DNA of 64,000 bases from contig CM053331.1 in the NCBI GenBank assembly GCA_028583605.1, positions 7,219,890 to 7,283,889 of the forward strand. Direction: 5' to 3'. The stretch comes from Dastarcus helophoroides. Taxonomy: Eukaryota > Arthropoda > Insecta > Coleoptera > Bothrideridae. Shown piece by piece: positions 54,336-64,000 of the stretch; position 1 is the stretch's first letter; each line of letters starts with the position of its first letter. Made by a program: the position numbers and the translations under genes. The notes under the pieces were generated by a model. The model saw only the letters and a program-made list of their open reading frames with translations, was not told the origin of the DNA and made no database searches.

Positions 54336-55874
54336 ATGTGTTTAATATATCTGGCAGCTCTATTATGCATACTCACCCAAGTACGTGCCAGCTACTGGCA
54401 AACCAGACAAGAACTTCTAGCGAACGAGCAACGTTTAATTCTGGGAAGTGAGCTGGGATTGAGCGCAAAAGAACTGATCGCCAATGAGTACCTGATGAAA
54501 TACAAAGTGGCAGAAATCGACGAAGGTTTCCGAAATTCTTCGAAATTTCTTCCCAGCCAGCATTTCTTCAAAGTTAAAGATAAAGTAGAGGAGTCGAAAG
54601 TTTTCAAAATTTTGCAGAGGATGCCCAAAGGTGGAGCGCTGCATATCCACGACTTGGAAATAGCGTCCGTCGAGTATGTCCATAATTTGACATTTAATGA
54701 GAACTTGTACGCTTGTATTAGCAGCGACAGACTCTATTTATCCTTCCTTGTCAACAAGCGGAATTGCCATTGGAAACCCATCAGAGAATTTAGGGAAAAA
54801 GACGATAATTTCGATGAGTACCTGAGGACGCAAATCAGTGTTATTAGAGATGAAGCTTTCTCGGATATTGATGCCGCATGGAAAGTATTTGGGGGAACAT
54901 TCAATTCGTTAGAGATGATGTTGACATACAAGCCAATCTTTATTGACTACCTCCGACAAGTTCTAATGGAACTTTACGACGATAATGTAATGTATGCGGA
55001 AATTAGGGCGACTTTACCCCAAGTTTATAATCTAGACGGCACCACCCTGACTCAAGAGGAAGTCGTCCAACTTTACTTGGACACAGTCGAAGACTTCAAA
55101 AACCGACATCCAGATTTCCAAGGCATCAAACTAATCTATGCTAGCTCCAGACGCGTCAACACCTCCACTTTAGAACGCAATTTGGAGGCAGCCATCAATT
55201 TAACCAAACTGTTTCCAGGTTTCGTTGTTGGATTCGACTTGCAGCTGCAAGAAGACAAAGGGCATCCGCTGATTTATTTCATGGAGCAGCTATTGGCGGC
55301 AAGTCGCGAGATAAAGTTTATTTTCCACGCGGGTGAAACCAATTGGTATGGGCAACACAGCGATATTAACCTTGTTGACGCCTTACTTTTGAACTCAACT
55401 AGAATCGGGCACGCATACGCGTTAATTAAGCACCCGGAAGCGGTACAGCTGGCGAGGCAGCGCAACGTGCCCATTGAAATAAACCCGATATCCAACCAGG
55501 TTCTTGAATTGGTGAGCGATATAAGGAACCATCCTGGGGTAATTTTGATATCGCAGAATTACCCAGTGATAATTTCGTCAGACGATCCGGGTTATTGGGG
55601 GGCTAAGGGGGTAAGTTACGATTGGTATTACGCTTTTATGGGTATGACCCCGGTGTTTGGAGACCTAAGGTTGCTAAAGAAGTTAGCCATGAATTCACTG
55701 ATGTACAGCAGTATGGATGATAAAGAAAAGACGATAGCCATGGAGTTGTGGCATAAGAAATGGGACGATTTTATAAATTACCTTGTCGGGTTGACCACTC
55801 AAGACGATTTAATTGAAAATATGTTGGAAAATAATTATAAAAATTTCTCTCAAATGACGGAGCAAGTTTTGTAA
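54336..55874 (+). CDS. ADGF / ADA2-type secreted adenosine deaminase, intact
   Basis: A 512-residue, intronless frame, the usual length for the ADGF/ADA2 family, which deaminates extracellular adenosine and can act as a growth factor. Residues 1-19 are a signal peptide (MCLIYLAALLCILTQVRAS). Residues 20-98 form the ADGF-specific N-terminal region. The catalytic barrel follows: HIH metal ligands at 103-105, HAGE at 331-334, RIGHA at 356-360, NPISN at 383-387 and SSDDPG at 414-419. The GHG usually found in RIGHG reads GHA here. The first paralogue, 7.4 kb upstream on the same strand, matches it throughout, so they are tandem duplicates pushed apart by repeats. The start is the first ATG and gives a complete signal peptide. 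Probably active, given all main ligands. Confidence 0.92.
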   Translation: MCLIYLAALLCILTQVRASYWQTRQELLANEQRLILGSELGLSAKELIANEYLMKYKVAEIDEGFRNSSKFLPSQHFFKVKDKVEESKVFKILQRMPKGGALHIHDLEIASVEYVHNLTFNENLYACISSDRLYLSFLVNKRNCHWKPIREFREKDDNFDEYLRTQISVIRDEAFSDIDAAWKVFGGTFNSLEMMLTYKPIFIDYLRQVLMELYDDNVMYAEIRATLPQVYNLDGTTLTQEEVVQLYLDTVEDFKNRHPDFQGIKLIYASSRRVNTSTLERNLEAAINLTKLFPGFVVGFDLQLQEDKGHPLIYFMEQLLAASREIKFIFHAGETNWYGQHSDINLVDALLLNSTRIGHAYALIKHPEAVQLARQRNVPIEINPISNQVLELVSDIRNHPGVILISQNYPVIISSDDPGYWGAKGVSYDWYYAFMGMTPVFGDLRLLKKLAMNSLMYSSMDDKEKTIAMELWHKKWDDFINYLVGLTTQDDLIENMLENNYKNFSQMTEQVL

Positions 55875-55987
55875 ATTTTGATTATATTGATAATAATTTA
55901 TAAGAATTTTCGGTTATGTTATATTTATTTTTTTTTACATATTTTATTGATAACTGTTAAGCTTATTATAGTTGATATTATTATTAT

Positions 55988-56021
55988 AATAAATTTCATT
56001 AAATGTGGATTGTTTAATAAA
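55988..56021 (+). terminator. Polyadenylation signals of the second ADGF gene
   Basis: AATAAA at 55988-55993 and again at 56016-56021, 114 and 142 bp after the stop codon. Confidence 0.6.
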
Positions 56022-56149
56022 CCAATTGTTGTAAAATTAATTTCATTCATGTCAATTAAATATCATTGACATTATTTGCTAAATTTAACACACCTAAGCT
56101 CATGTCGCGCCCAAGTCCCTCGTATTTAACCCACACAGTTATCAGCATA

Positions 56150-58669
56150 TTGGTAAAAAAATGCCGGCTTTCGCATATGACAATTTAAAAAAATGTCAAA
56201 TCAAAAAAAATCGAACTTTTAAAAAACAAGCTAGAGTTTTTTAAAGAAAGTAAAATTTTGGGATAAAAAAATTGAGAAAAAAATTTTAGGAGTGAAAAAA
56301 GTTAGAGATGTCGAAAATAGATTTCTTTAAAATCTTCAATTCTTCGAAAATAGATCGATTTTTACAAAATTTTGAAAATTTTAAAAACAATTAAATCCTC
56401 CAAAAAAAGTCGTAATTTACAAGACAGGTCAAAATTGTGGGAAGTCACAATTCTGAAAAAGTAAAAATAATTAAAAACAGCCAGAATTAAAAAATATCCG
56501 AATTTAAAAAAATTTAAACGATAACAAATTTTTAAAAAAATCAGAATTTTCAAAAAAATTGGTGTCATTAACGCCAACGTTCTAAAAACAATCAGTTTTT
56601 TGACGTTGAAATTCGTATAAGAGGAATACTTTTTTAGAAATAAATTACCATTTTCAGAAAAGTAGAAATTTTGAAAATAAGTCTAAGTTCAGAACATGGA
56701 AAATTTCAGAAAAAATTAAAATATATAAAAATTATCAACATTTTTTTGAAAAATCCAAATATGGGAAGGATGCAAAATTTTGAAAAAGTAAAATTTTCAA
56801 AAAAATCAAATTTAGCAAAAAAGTCTACATTTTTAGGAAAGTCAACTTTGTCCAAAAAATTGGAAATGTTAGAATTTGAATAATGTTTTCAATTGGGCAT
56901 TGCTCCTGCGTTAAGCAATGCAACAAAAAACGTAGTAGATAAGAAGACGGCAACTTGTAACAGCAACAATAAGATATAAGAATTCACGCAGCATATTCAA
57001 GGCAAGCAACGCCACCACCATTATTACAGTTAACAATAAATAGTTAAGATCAATCAGCCAGTGTTCTAATGCAGCGACCTAACAATTCAGAAATCACACA
57101 GGAAACATTGTTTAAAAGTGAAGTTTCAAAAAGGTCTAATTTTCTAAAGTTAAAACCTAAAAAAAGTACAAGTTTTGAAAAGGATTCGAAATTTTCGTAA
57201 AGTCAAAACTTGGAAAAAAAGTCGAAATTTTCTAAAAAGTGGATGTATTAAAGAGCAAAAATTGTAAAAGGTCAAAGTTATAAAAAAAAAGTAAAAATGT
57301 TTAGGAAAGTCGAAATATTTGAAAGAATTTGAAACTTTAAAGGAGGGATTGTTCAAAAAAATCAAAAATTTAAGAAAAATTTAAAATTAATAAAAATATC
57401 GGCATTTAAAAAAAATCCAAATATTGGAAGGCTAAAAAATTGGAAACATTATTTTAAAGTGAAGAAGGTGTCGAAAATTTCAAAAAGGTCAAGTTCTCTA
57501 AAGTTAAAACCTCAAAAAAGTACAAGTTTTGAAAAGGATTCGAAATTTTCGTAAAGTCAAAACTTGGAAAAAAAGTCGAAATTTTCTAAAAAGGGGATGC
57601 ATTAAAGAGCAAAAATTTTAAAAGGTCAAAGTTATAAAAAAAAGTAAAAATGTTTAAGAAAGTGGAAATATTTGAAAGAATTCGAAACTCTAAAAGAGGA
57701 ATTGTTCAAAAAAATCAAAAATATAAGAAAAATTTAAAATATATAAAAATATCGAAATTTAAAAAAAAACAAAATATTGGAAGGCTAAAAAATTGGAAAC
57801 ATTATTTAAAAGTGAAGAAGGTGTCGAAAATTTCAAAAAGGTCAAGTTTTCTAAAATTAAAACCTCAAAAAAGTACAAGTTTTGAAAAGGATTCGAAATT
57901 TTCGTAAAGTCAAAACTTGGAAAAAAAGTCGAAATTTTCTAAGAAGTGGACGTATTAAAGAGCAAAAATTTTAAAAGGTCAAAGTTATAAAAAAAGTAAA
58001 ATTTTTTTAAAAACTCGAAATATTTGTAGGAATTCGAAACTTTAAAAGTGGAATTGTTCAAAAAAATCAAAAATTATAGAAAAATTTAAAATATATAAAA
58101 AATATCGAAATTTAAAATAAAATCCAAATATTGGAAGGCTTACAAAATTTTGAAAAAGTCAACATTTCTAAAAAAAATCAAATTTATCAAAAAGTACATT
58201 TTTAAGAAAGTCAATATTTTTCAAAAAATTGGAAACATTATTTAAAAGTGCAATCCTTCAAAAATATTCAGTATAGCTTTCAAAAACAGTCTAAACATTC
58301 GAAAGGTTCAAAATTTTCAAAAACTCAAAAGTTCCAGAAAAAACTCGGCAAATAAAAAATTCTGAAAAAGTTTAAATTTTCAACAAAAGACTAAAATAAA
58401 CAATCCAAGTTTTAAAAAGCTAAACTTTTAAATTACTGTAATTCATTGATTTCATTCATTAATTTTTCAAAACTTGAAAAAAATGACTTTTAAAAAAAGT
58501 CAAAATTGTCAAAAGAGAAAATTCCTGATATGAAAGACGAAATCTTCAAGAGTAAGGCGTCAAAATTTTCAATAAAGTCGAAATGAAAGAAAATTAATTT
58601 TTGGAGAGAGTCGAATTTTAGAAAAAAAATCGACATTATTAGGTCTTAGTTTCCAAAAAAAAAAAAATA
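56150..58669. repeat. A-rich array, left arm of a large inverted duplication
   Basis: A-rich phrases with a 354-bp unit: AGGATTCGAAATTTTCGTAAAG at 57181, 57535 and 57888. From about 56665 it is the mirror image of 62857-64000. A 220-bp unique block (56885-57105, TTGGGCATTGCTCCTGCG) is present in this arm only. 56330-56710 also recurs in direct orientation at 60930-61275 (shared AATCAGTTTTTTGAC.TTGAAATTCG). Confidence 0.8.
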
Positions 58670-59377
58670 CAGTAAAACTCCGCTTAACGCTGCTCCGTTT
58701 AGCGCTTTTTTATTGGAATAATGAGATTATCTGAAAATTTCAGGCACCATTAGGCTTCCCCTAAATTTAAAGTACATACAACATACATGTATAATTTTTT
58801 TTATGAGGTTACGAAAAAAGGTTTGAACGGAGGCAAAATCTAAACGAGGACGGTGACACTAGAAACTCTGTTGATATGAATGAAATAGTCGAATTAGCGA
58901 AACAAACAGGTTTAGAGATGTGAAAGATCTCAAAGAAATATTAATGATGAGCTCAAGGAAATAGTGGATTAAGAATAACACAAAAAGATTGAAAATAGTG
59001 ATTCTGAAGAACAAAAAAAAATTTCAACTGCATTTCTAAAAACCAGGTTAGCCACTATAAGAGAAAATATGAACCAATTAATTGAAAATGAAGCAGATTT
59101 GGATAGGAGTTCAAAGGCAAGACAAGGTGCCATGGATGCCTTTCCCACATGTGGACAACTTCTTATAGGGCACTCAAGAAAAATACAAATGACATTAGGA
59201 TGAGAAAGCGGAAAATTGGAAATGCAGAAGAATCCGAATGATCCAAATATGAATGGTGACTTGCTTTTTACACCCGTTTTCCCCTAACCCCAAGAAGAGA
59301 TGACCTTGTTTAACGCTGTTTCGTATAACGCTTTACTTGGTTGGAACGTAACCCCCGCGTTAAACGGGGTTTTACTG
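58670..59377. mobile_element. Tigger-type element, 708 bp, non-autonomous
   Basis: Ends CAGTAAAACTCCGCTTAACG and, in reverse complement, CAGTAAAACCCCGTTTAACG, flanked by TA on each side, the pogo/Tigger signature. The interior keeps a transposase C-terminal remnant (TAFLKTRLATIRENMNQLI, QGAMDAFPTC, about 59028-59150) with stops around it. The other arm of the inverted duplication has a bare TA at the matching position near 63010, an empty site. Confidence 0.85.
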
Positions 59378-61529
59378 TATTTTTAGGTGAAAATGTTTAA
59401 AAGTCAATACCTTCAGTTAAATTTAAATTCTTCGACAAAGGAGCCATCTTAGAAAAAACATTGGAATTTGAGAAGTGAAAATTCTGAACTCAAGGGGTCA
59501 AAATTAAAAAAATTCTAAATTTTAAAGAAAACAAAAAAAAAACGCGAGCAGAAAAATTTTCAAAAAAATTAATTCCTTTGAGTGAAATTTTTTAACATAT
59601 TTCGAATCCGAAGTCGTATGTTTAAAAAAGTTCAATTTTTAAAAATTCTTCTAAAAATTTTACCTAACGCAACATTTAAAAAAAAATCAAAGTTTTCAAA
59701 AAAGTCGCAATTAAAAACTTAATATTTTTAAAAGGTCAAAATTTTCAAAGAAATAGACAGTTATGAAAAAGTCAAAACGGCGATTTTTTTAGAAAAAAAT
59801 TCTTGAAAAAAATTGTTTATTTTGGAATTATTCGAAATATTCAAAAATATATGTCAAGTTTTTACAAAAAAAGTCGAAATATTTAAAAAGGATGAAAAAT
59901 ATTTAAAAAATATTATGTAAAAGAAACATCGATATTTTGAAGAAAAGGCCAAAATTTTTTTAAAAAGGAAAAATTTAAAAAACTAAAATTTTGAAAAAGG
60001 TCGAAATTTAAAAAAAAATCGAATTCTTCAGTTACACTTTAAAAAAACGTTTTATTAATCAAAATTCTCAAAAAAGTTAGATTCTTGAAAAACTTGCTAT
60101 CTTTCAAGTAGAAAATTTCAGAATTTAAAGATAAAATTCTTTAAAAAAAACGAAAAGTTTTTAAAAAATTGAACAAAAAAATATATCTGCATTTGGAAAA
60201 AAGTCGAAATATTTCAAAAGAATCAAAGAGTCTAAATTTCATAAAAATAAAAATTTTGAAAAAGGTCAACATTTTTTAAAAGAAAGCGAAATTTTGGAAC
60301 AAGATCGCTTTTTTAAGTTTAACTTAAAAATCGTTTTTTTAATCAAAATTCTCATAACCAGTTAAATTCTCCAAAAACTTGCGAGATTTAAAATTGAATA
60401 TTTGACAATTTAAAGACAACCTTCTAAAAAAGGTAAGGTTTTAAAGAATTCGGCAAAAAAAACATTTTTTTTAAGTTACAATTATAAAAAAGTCGAATTC
60501 TATAAAAAAGTGCATATTTTGAAAAAAGGCGAACAATTTAAAAAAATGTAATATGGAGATTTAAAAAGAAAGTGGAAGGATCAAAAAATAATTAAATTAT
60601 TTAATTGAGCAAAGTCGTAATTTGAAAATGGCAAAATGTTGATAAAAAATCAGAACTTTCAAAAAAATTGAAATTTCAAAAAAAAACGATTTTTTAATGT
60701 TAATTTAAAATCGTTTTTTAAAATCAAAATGTTCAAAAAATTGAATTCTTTACAAACTCTCGACCTTTAACGATGACAATTTGAGAAATATTAAAAGCCG
60801 ATTAAAAATATTCAAAAATCGAGAGAAATAGAAGTTTTGAAAAAAATGTCAAAAAGGTCGTAAATACAAAAAATCAGATTTTCAAAAAAGTCTCATTTAA
60901 AAAAAATCGATTTCTGTAAAAACTTTAAACCTTCAAAAATAAATCGATGTTTACAAAATTTAACCTTTTAAAAGCAATTAAATCCTCCAAAAAAACCGAT
61001 TTACAAGGCACGTAAAAATTCTGAAAAAGTAAAAATAATTAAAAACAGCCAGAAAAAATCTGAATAAAAAAAAATTTAAACAAAACAAATTTAAAAAAAA
61101 ATAACAACTTAAAAAAAAATGGTTTTATTAACGTCAAGGTTCTAAAAAAAATCAGTTTTTTGACATTGAAATTCGCATAAGGGGAATATTTTTTTAGAAA
61201 TAAATCACCATTTTCAGAAAAGTAGAAATTTTGAAAATAAGTCTAAATTCAGAACATGGACATTTTGAAAATAAGTGGTGATTTTGAAAAAATAATACTC
61301 AATATTTTCAGAAGAGGTTGTAAATTTCATACTAAATTTTTTAAGTTAACATTAAAACATCGATTTTTTTAAATTTCGACTTTTTTGAAAGTCCTGATTT
61401 TTTTATGAACATTTCGCCTTTTTTTTTAAATGTTCCCCCTTTTTTCAAAATTTCAATTTTTGTCTAAATTTAGATGTTTTGAATATTTTTGATTAGTTTT
61501 AAATACTTCTTAAATCTTTCACTTGAAAG
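59378..61529. repeat. A-rich array, short T-rich end before LINE copy 2
   Basis: The left inverted arm ends near 59565 at ACGCGAGCAGAAA. A-rich phrases continue to about 61330 and T-rich ones from 61340 to 61525. No gene. Confidence 0.7.
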
Positions 61530-62850
61530 ATGGAAGAACCAACCCATCATCATCACGTCACAGGAATACCAGATGTCCTGGACGTTGCATTGATGAAGGA
61601 TGTTCGATACACTGTTGAGTTAACATCAGTTATTGAGCTCAGCTCAGACGACAACCCAGTGATGATGACCATCGGAGATGATCGTGGACCCAAGCCTCCA
61701 GATACCTGCAAGAAAACAATCTGGACACAGTTCAGGGAGTATCTAGCAGAAAACCTGGAAGAGCCTGGAGAGATCAATACAAACGATGACATCAACGCAG
61801 CGGTGGAAAGACTGGAAATCTTCATAACAGATTTAATTCTGGCAGCGACCAAAACTTTCCGGCTTATAGAAGGAATGGAACCACTGCCAAATCACTTGGT
61901 GGAGCTGATGAAAAGGAAGAATCGTGCCAGGAAGAGAGCAAGATGGACCAATCTGCAAGCAGATAAGGCGGAAGTCAACAGGCTCATCCACGAGCTCAGG
62001 TATGAACTCAGAGAGCACAAAATTTCTAAGTTTCAGGAACACCTAAGAAGTTGCAACCTCGAAACTTCATCAGATCTCTGGCGCACAGCCAAAGCTCTAA
62101 GAGGAGTTAGGAAACCTATCCCTCCGATACACGGACCTCAAGGAATGGCCCACTCAGATCAGGAAAAGGCCGCAGCTTTTGCTGAGATCTTTGAACGACA
62201 CTGTCAGGCCACACTTGAAGAAATGGACTTAGACTTCGTAGATAAGGTGGAAGAAGTGGTTCAAATTCTTCAGGAGGAAGTGCCAGAAGAAGACGACGTC
62301 ATCCAGCCGACTAACGAGGAGGAAATCCAAAGCTTTCTGGGCAAGCTAAATGTCAAAAAGTCTCCAGGTCCAGGTGGAATTCCGAACCAAGCTCTGAAGT
62401 CTCTTCCGGACCAAGCTGTCGAATACTTTGGAGCAATAGTCAATTCCATGTTTAAATACCGGTATTTTCCAACAAGATGGAAAACTGCAAACGTTATCTT
62501 CATTCCTAAGCCAGGTAAGGATGAGAAATTTTCCCAAAATTACAGGCCAATCAGCCTCTTATCCAACTTGGGTAAGGTGGCGGAAAGGATCTTGAGGACT
62601 CTTTCAGTCCAGAGGTCACCAGACGAGTTCAAGAGGCAACAGACAGTCTACTAGATTACTTTGGTCAATGGAGAATCCAAGTTAACGCAGACAAGACCCA
62701 AGCAGTATTTTTCACTCATAGAAGACTCCAACCATATGGACATGTACATGTTCATGGGCAAAACGTCGACTGGAGACTTTAGGCAAAGTATATAGGTGTA
62801 ATTCTAGACAAAAGACTAACATTCCAGGCACACATCGATTATGCAGTGTC
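61530..62850 (+). pseudogene. Jockey-type LINE, copy 2, truncated both ends
   Basis: The frame from 61530 is open for 374 codons, far less decayed than copy 1. It begins in the last part of the endonuclease, where the usual SDHNP reads SDDNP (catalytic His replaced by Asp), and continues through KRKNRARKRARW, LNVKKSPGPGGIPN, FIPKPGKDEKFSQNYRPISL and LSNLGKVAERILR. It then jumps to sequence matching copy 1 near 9625: about 365 bp with the DKAFDTVWH and YADD region is deleted. After a stop near 62652 the C-terminal part continues (VNADKTQAVFFTHRR) to about 62849. It ends abruptly at the start of an inverted array arm, so the 3' end is also lost. Confidence 0.85.
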
Positions 62851-62856
62851 CAAATA

Positions 62857-64000
62857 TTTCTGCTCTCATTTTTTGTTTTCTTCAAAATTTAAAATTTTTT
62901 TAAATTCTGACCCTTTGACTTCAGAATTTTCACTTCTCACTTTTTTTAAGATGGCTCATTTGTCGAAGAATTTAAATTTAACTGAAAGCATTGACTTTTA
63001 AATATTTTGATCCAAAAATATTTTTTTTTTTGAAAATTAAGACCTATAAAAGTCGATTTTTTTTTTAAATTGGACTCTCTCCAAAAATTAATTTTCTTTA
63101 ATTTCGACTTTATTGAATATTTTGATGCCCTACTCTACAGATTTCGTCTTACATATCACGAATTTTCACAATTTTGACTTTTACAAATTCAGTTTTTTCA
63201 AGTTTTGAAATATTAATGAATAAAATGAATAAATTCATAAAGTTTAGCTTTTCAAAACTTGGAATTTTTTATTTTCTGAGGTTTTCTGGAAATTTTGGAG
63301 TTTTTGAACATTTTTAACCCTTTGAATATTTAGATTTTTTTGAAATGTATACTGAATATTTTTTAAGAATTGCACTTTTAAATAATGTTTCCACTTTTTT
63401 GGAAAATGTTGACTTTCTTAAAAATGTCCTTTTTTGATAAATTAGAGTTGTTTTCGAAACTCAGACTTTTTCAAATTTTTGTAGCCTTCCAATATTTGGA
63501 TTTTATTTTAAATTTCGATATTTTTCATATATTTTAAATTTTTCTGAAATTTTTGATTTTTTTGAACAATTCTTCCTTTAAAGTTTCGAAATGTTTCAAA
63601 CATTTGGACATTTTTAAAAACTTTGACCTTTTAAAATGTTTGCTCTTTAATACTTCCACTTTTTAAAAAATTTCGACTTTTTTCCAAGTTTTGACTTTTT
63701 GCGAAAATTTCGAATCCTTTCCAAAACTTGTACCTTTTCGAGGTTTTACCTTTAGAAAATTTGACCTTTTTGAAATTTTCGACACCTTTTTCAGTTTTAA
63801 ATAATGTTTTCAATTTTTTGGAAAATGTTGACTTTCTTAGGAATGTAGACTTTTTTGATAAATTTGATTTTTTTTTCGAAATTTCGACTCTTTCAAAATT
63901 TTGTACCCTTCCAATATTTGAATTTTTTAAAAAATTTTGATATTTTTAATATATTTTTAATTTTTTTCAAATTTCCACGTCCTGAATTTGGACTTATTTT
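62857..64000. repeat. T-rich array, right arm of the inverted duplication
   Basis: Reverse complement matches 56665-59565 in order: AGATGGCTCATTTGTCGAAG (about 62950) against 59432-59452, the Tigger empty site near 63010, and the 354-bp unit phrase near 63700-63800. The last bases match 56665. The Tigger element and the 220-bp block at 56885 are absent here. It may continue past the window edge. Confidence 0.8.

Overview
This is a window of an insect nuclear genome, possibly a beetle, although the order is a guess. The evidence is two single-exon ADA2/ADGF genes, a spliced GALK2-like kinase, and insect-type gypsy, jockey, hAT and pogo/Tigger elements. Only about 4-5 kb is ordinary host coding sequence. 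More than half of the window is a degenerate AT-rich repeat built on a roughly 17-20 bp phrase. The phrase reads TTTCGACTTTTT in 'T-rich' domains and AAAAAGTCGAAA in 'A-rich' domains. Polarity switches cleanly between domains, and several domains carry higher-order repeats (about 280, 354, 637 and 946 bp).

Layout. 1-6 kb: AT-rich arrays, a solo LTR (2603-2956) and two copies of a hammerhead-bearing repeat, one with an intact-looking ribozyme core (4351-4397, minus). 7.7-14.8 kb: a decayed jockey-type LINE split by a 4.28 kb hAT-like element with an 8-bp target duplication. The hAT interior is AT-rich array and also holds a retrozyme-like insertion (13144-13914) with a 374-bp unit and three hammerhead motifs. 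A tRNA-derived SINE follows the LINE 3' end. 16.6-20 kb: a second solo LTR, a second retrozyme-like insertion with its own 12-bp target duplication, and a second hAT-like element (17617-20050, perfect 8-bp duplication) again filled with array. 20-28.8 kb: arrays with a 280-bp higher-order repeat, plus a tandem duplication carrying an LTR fragment at its junction. 28.8-35 kb: a decayed Ty3/gypsy element on the minus strand, whose 5' LTR is interrupted by a MADF-domain fragment.

36.6-37.9 kb holds the last two exons of a GALK2-like kinase (minus). 38-43.8 kb is array with a 946-bp trimeric repeat. Two ADGF paralogues lie on the plus strand at 45.4-46.9 kb and 54.3-55.9 kb. The first is frameshifted by one extra A just before its metal-binding HxH. 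Between them are MITEs, a pogo-like transposon with a spliced transposase, and a T-rich/A-rich array pair ending in a hAT terminus. 56-64 kb is array organised as a large inverted duplication around a truncated jockey copy. One arm carries a Tigger-type element and the other preserves the empty TA site.

The strongest candidates for something new are: (1) the two independent hammerhead/retrozyme insertions, with exact target duplications and matching snap-back termini; (2) two further hammerhead-type families in the same window; and (3) the finding that some of the AT-rich 'satellite' domains are the interiors of non-autonomous hAT elements, so they could spread by transposition. All calls come from reading the sequence by eye. 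No alignment, folding or database search was run.
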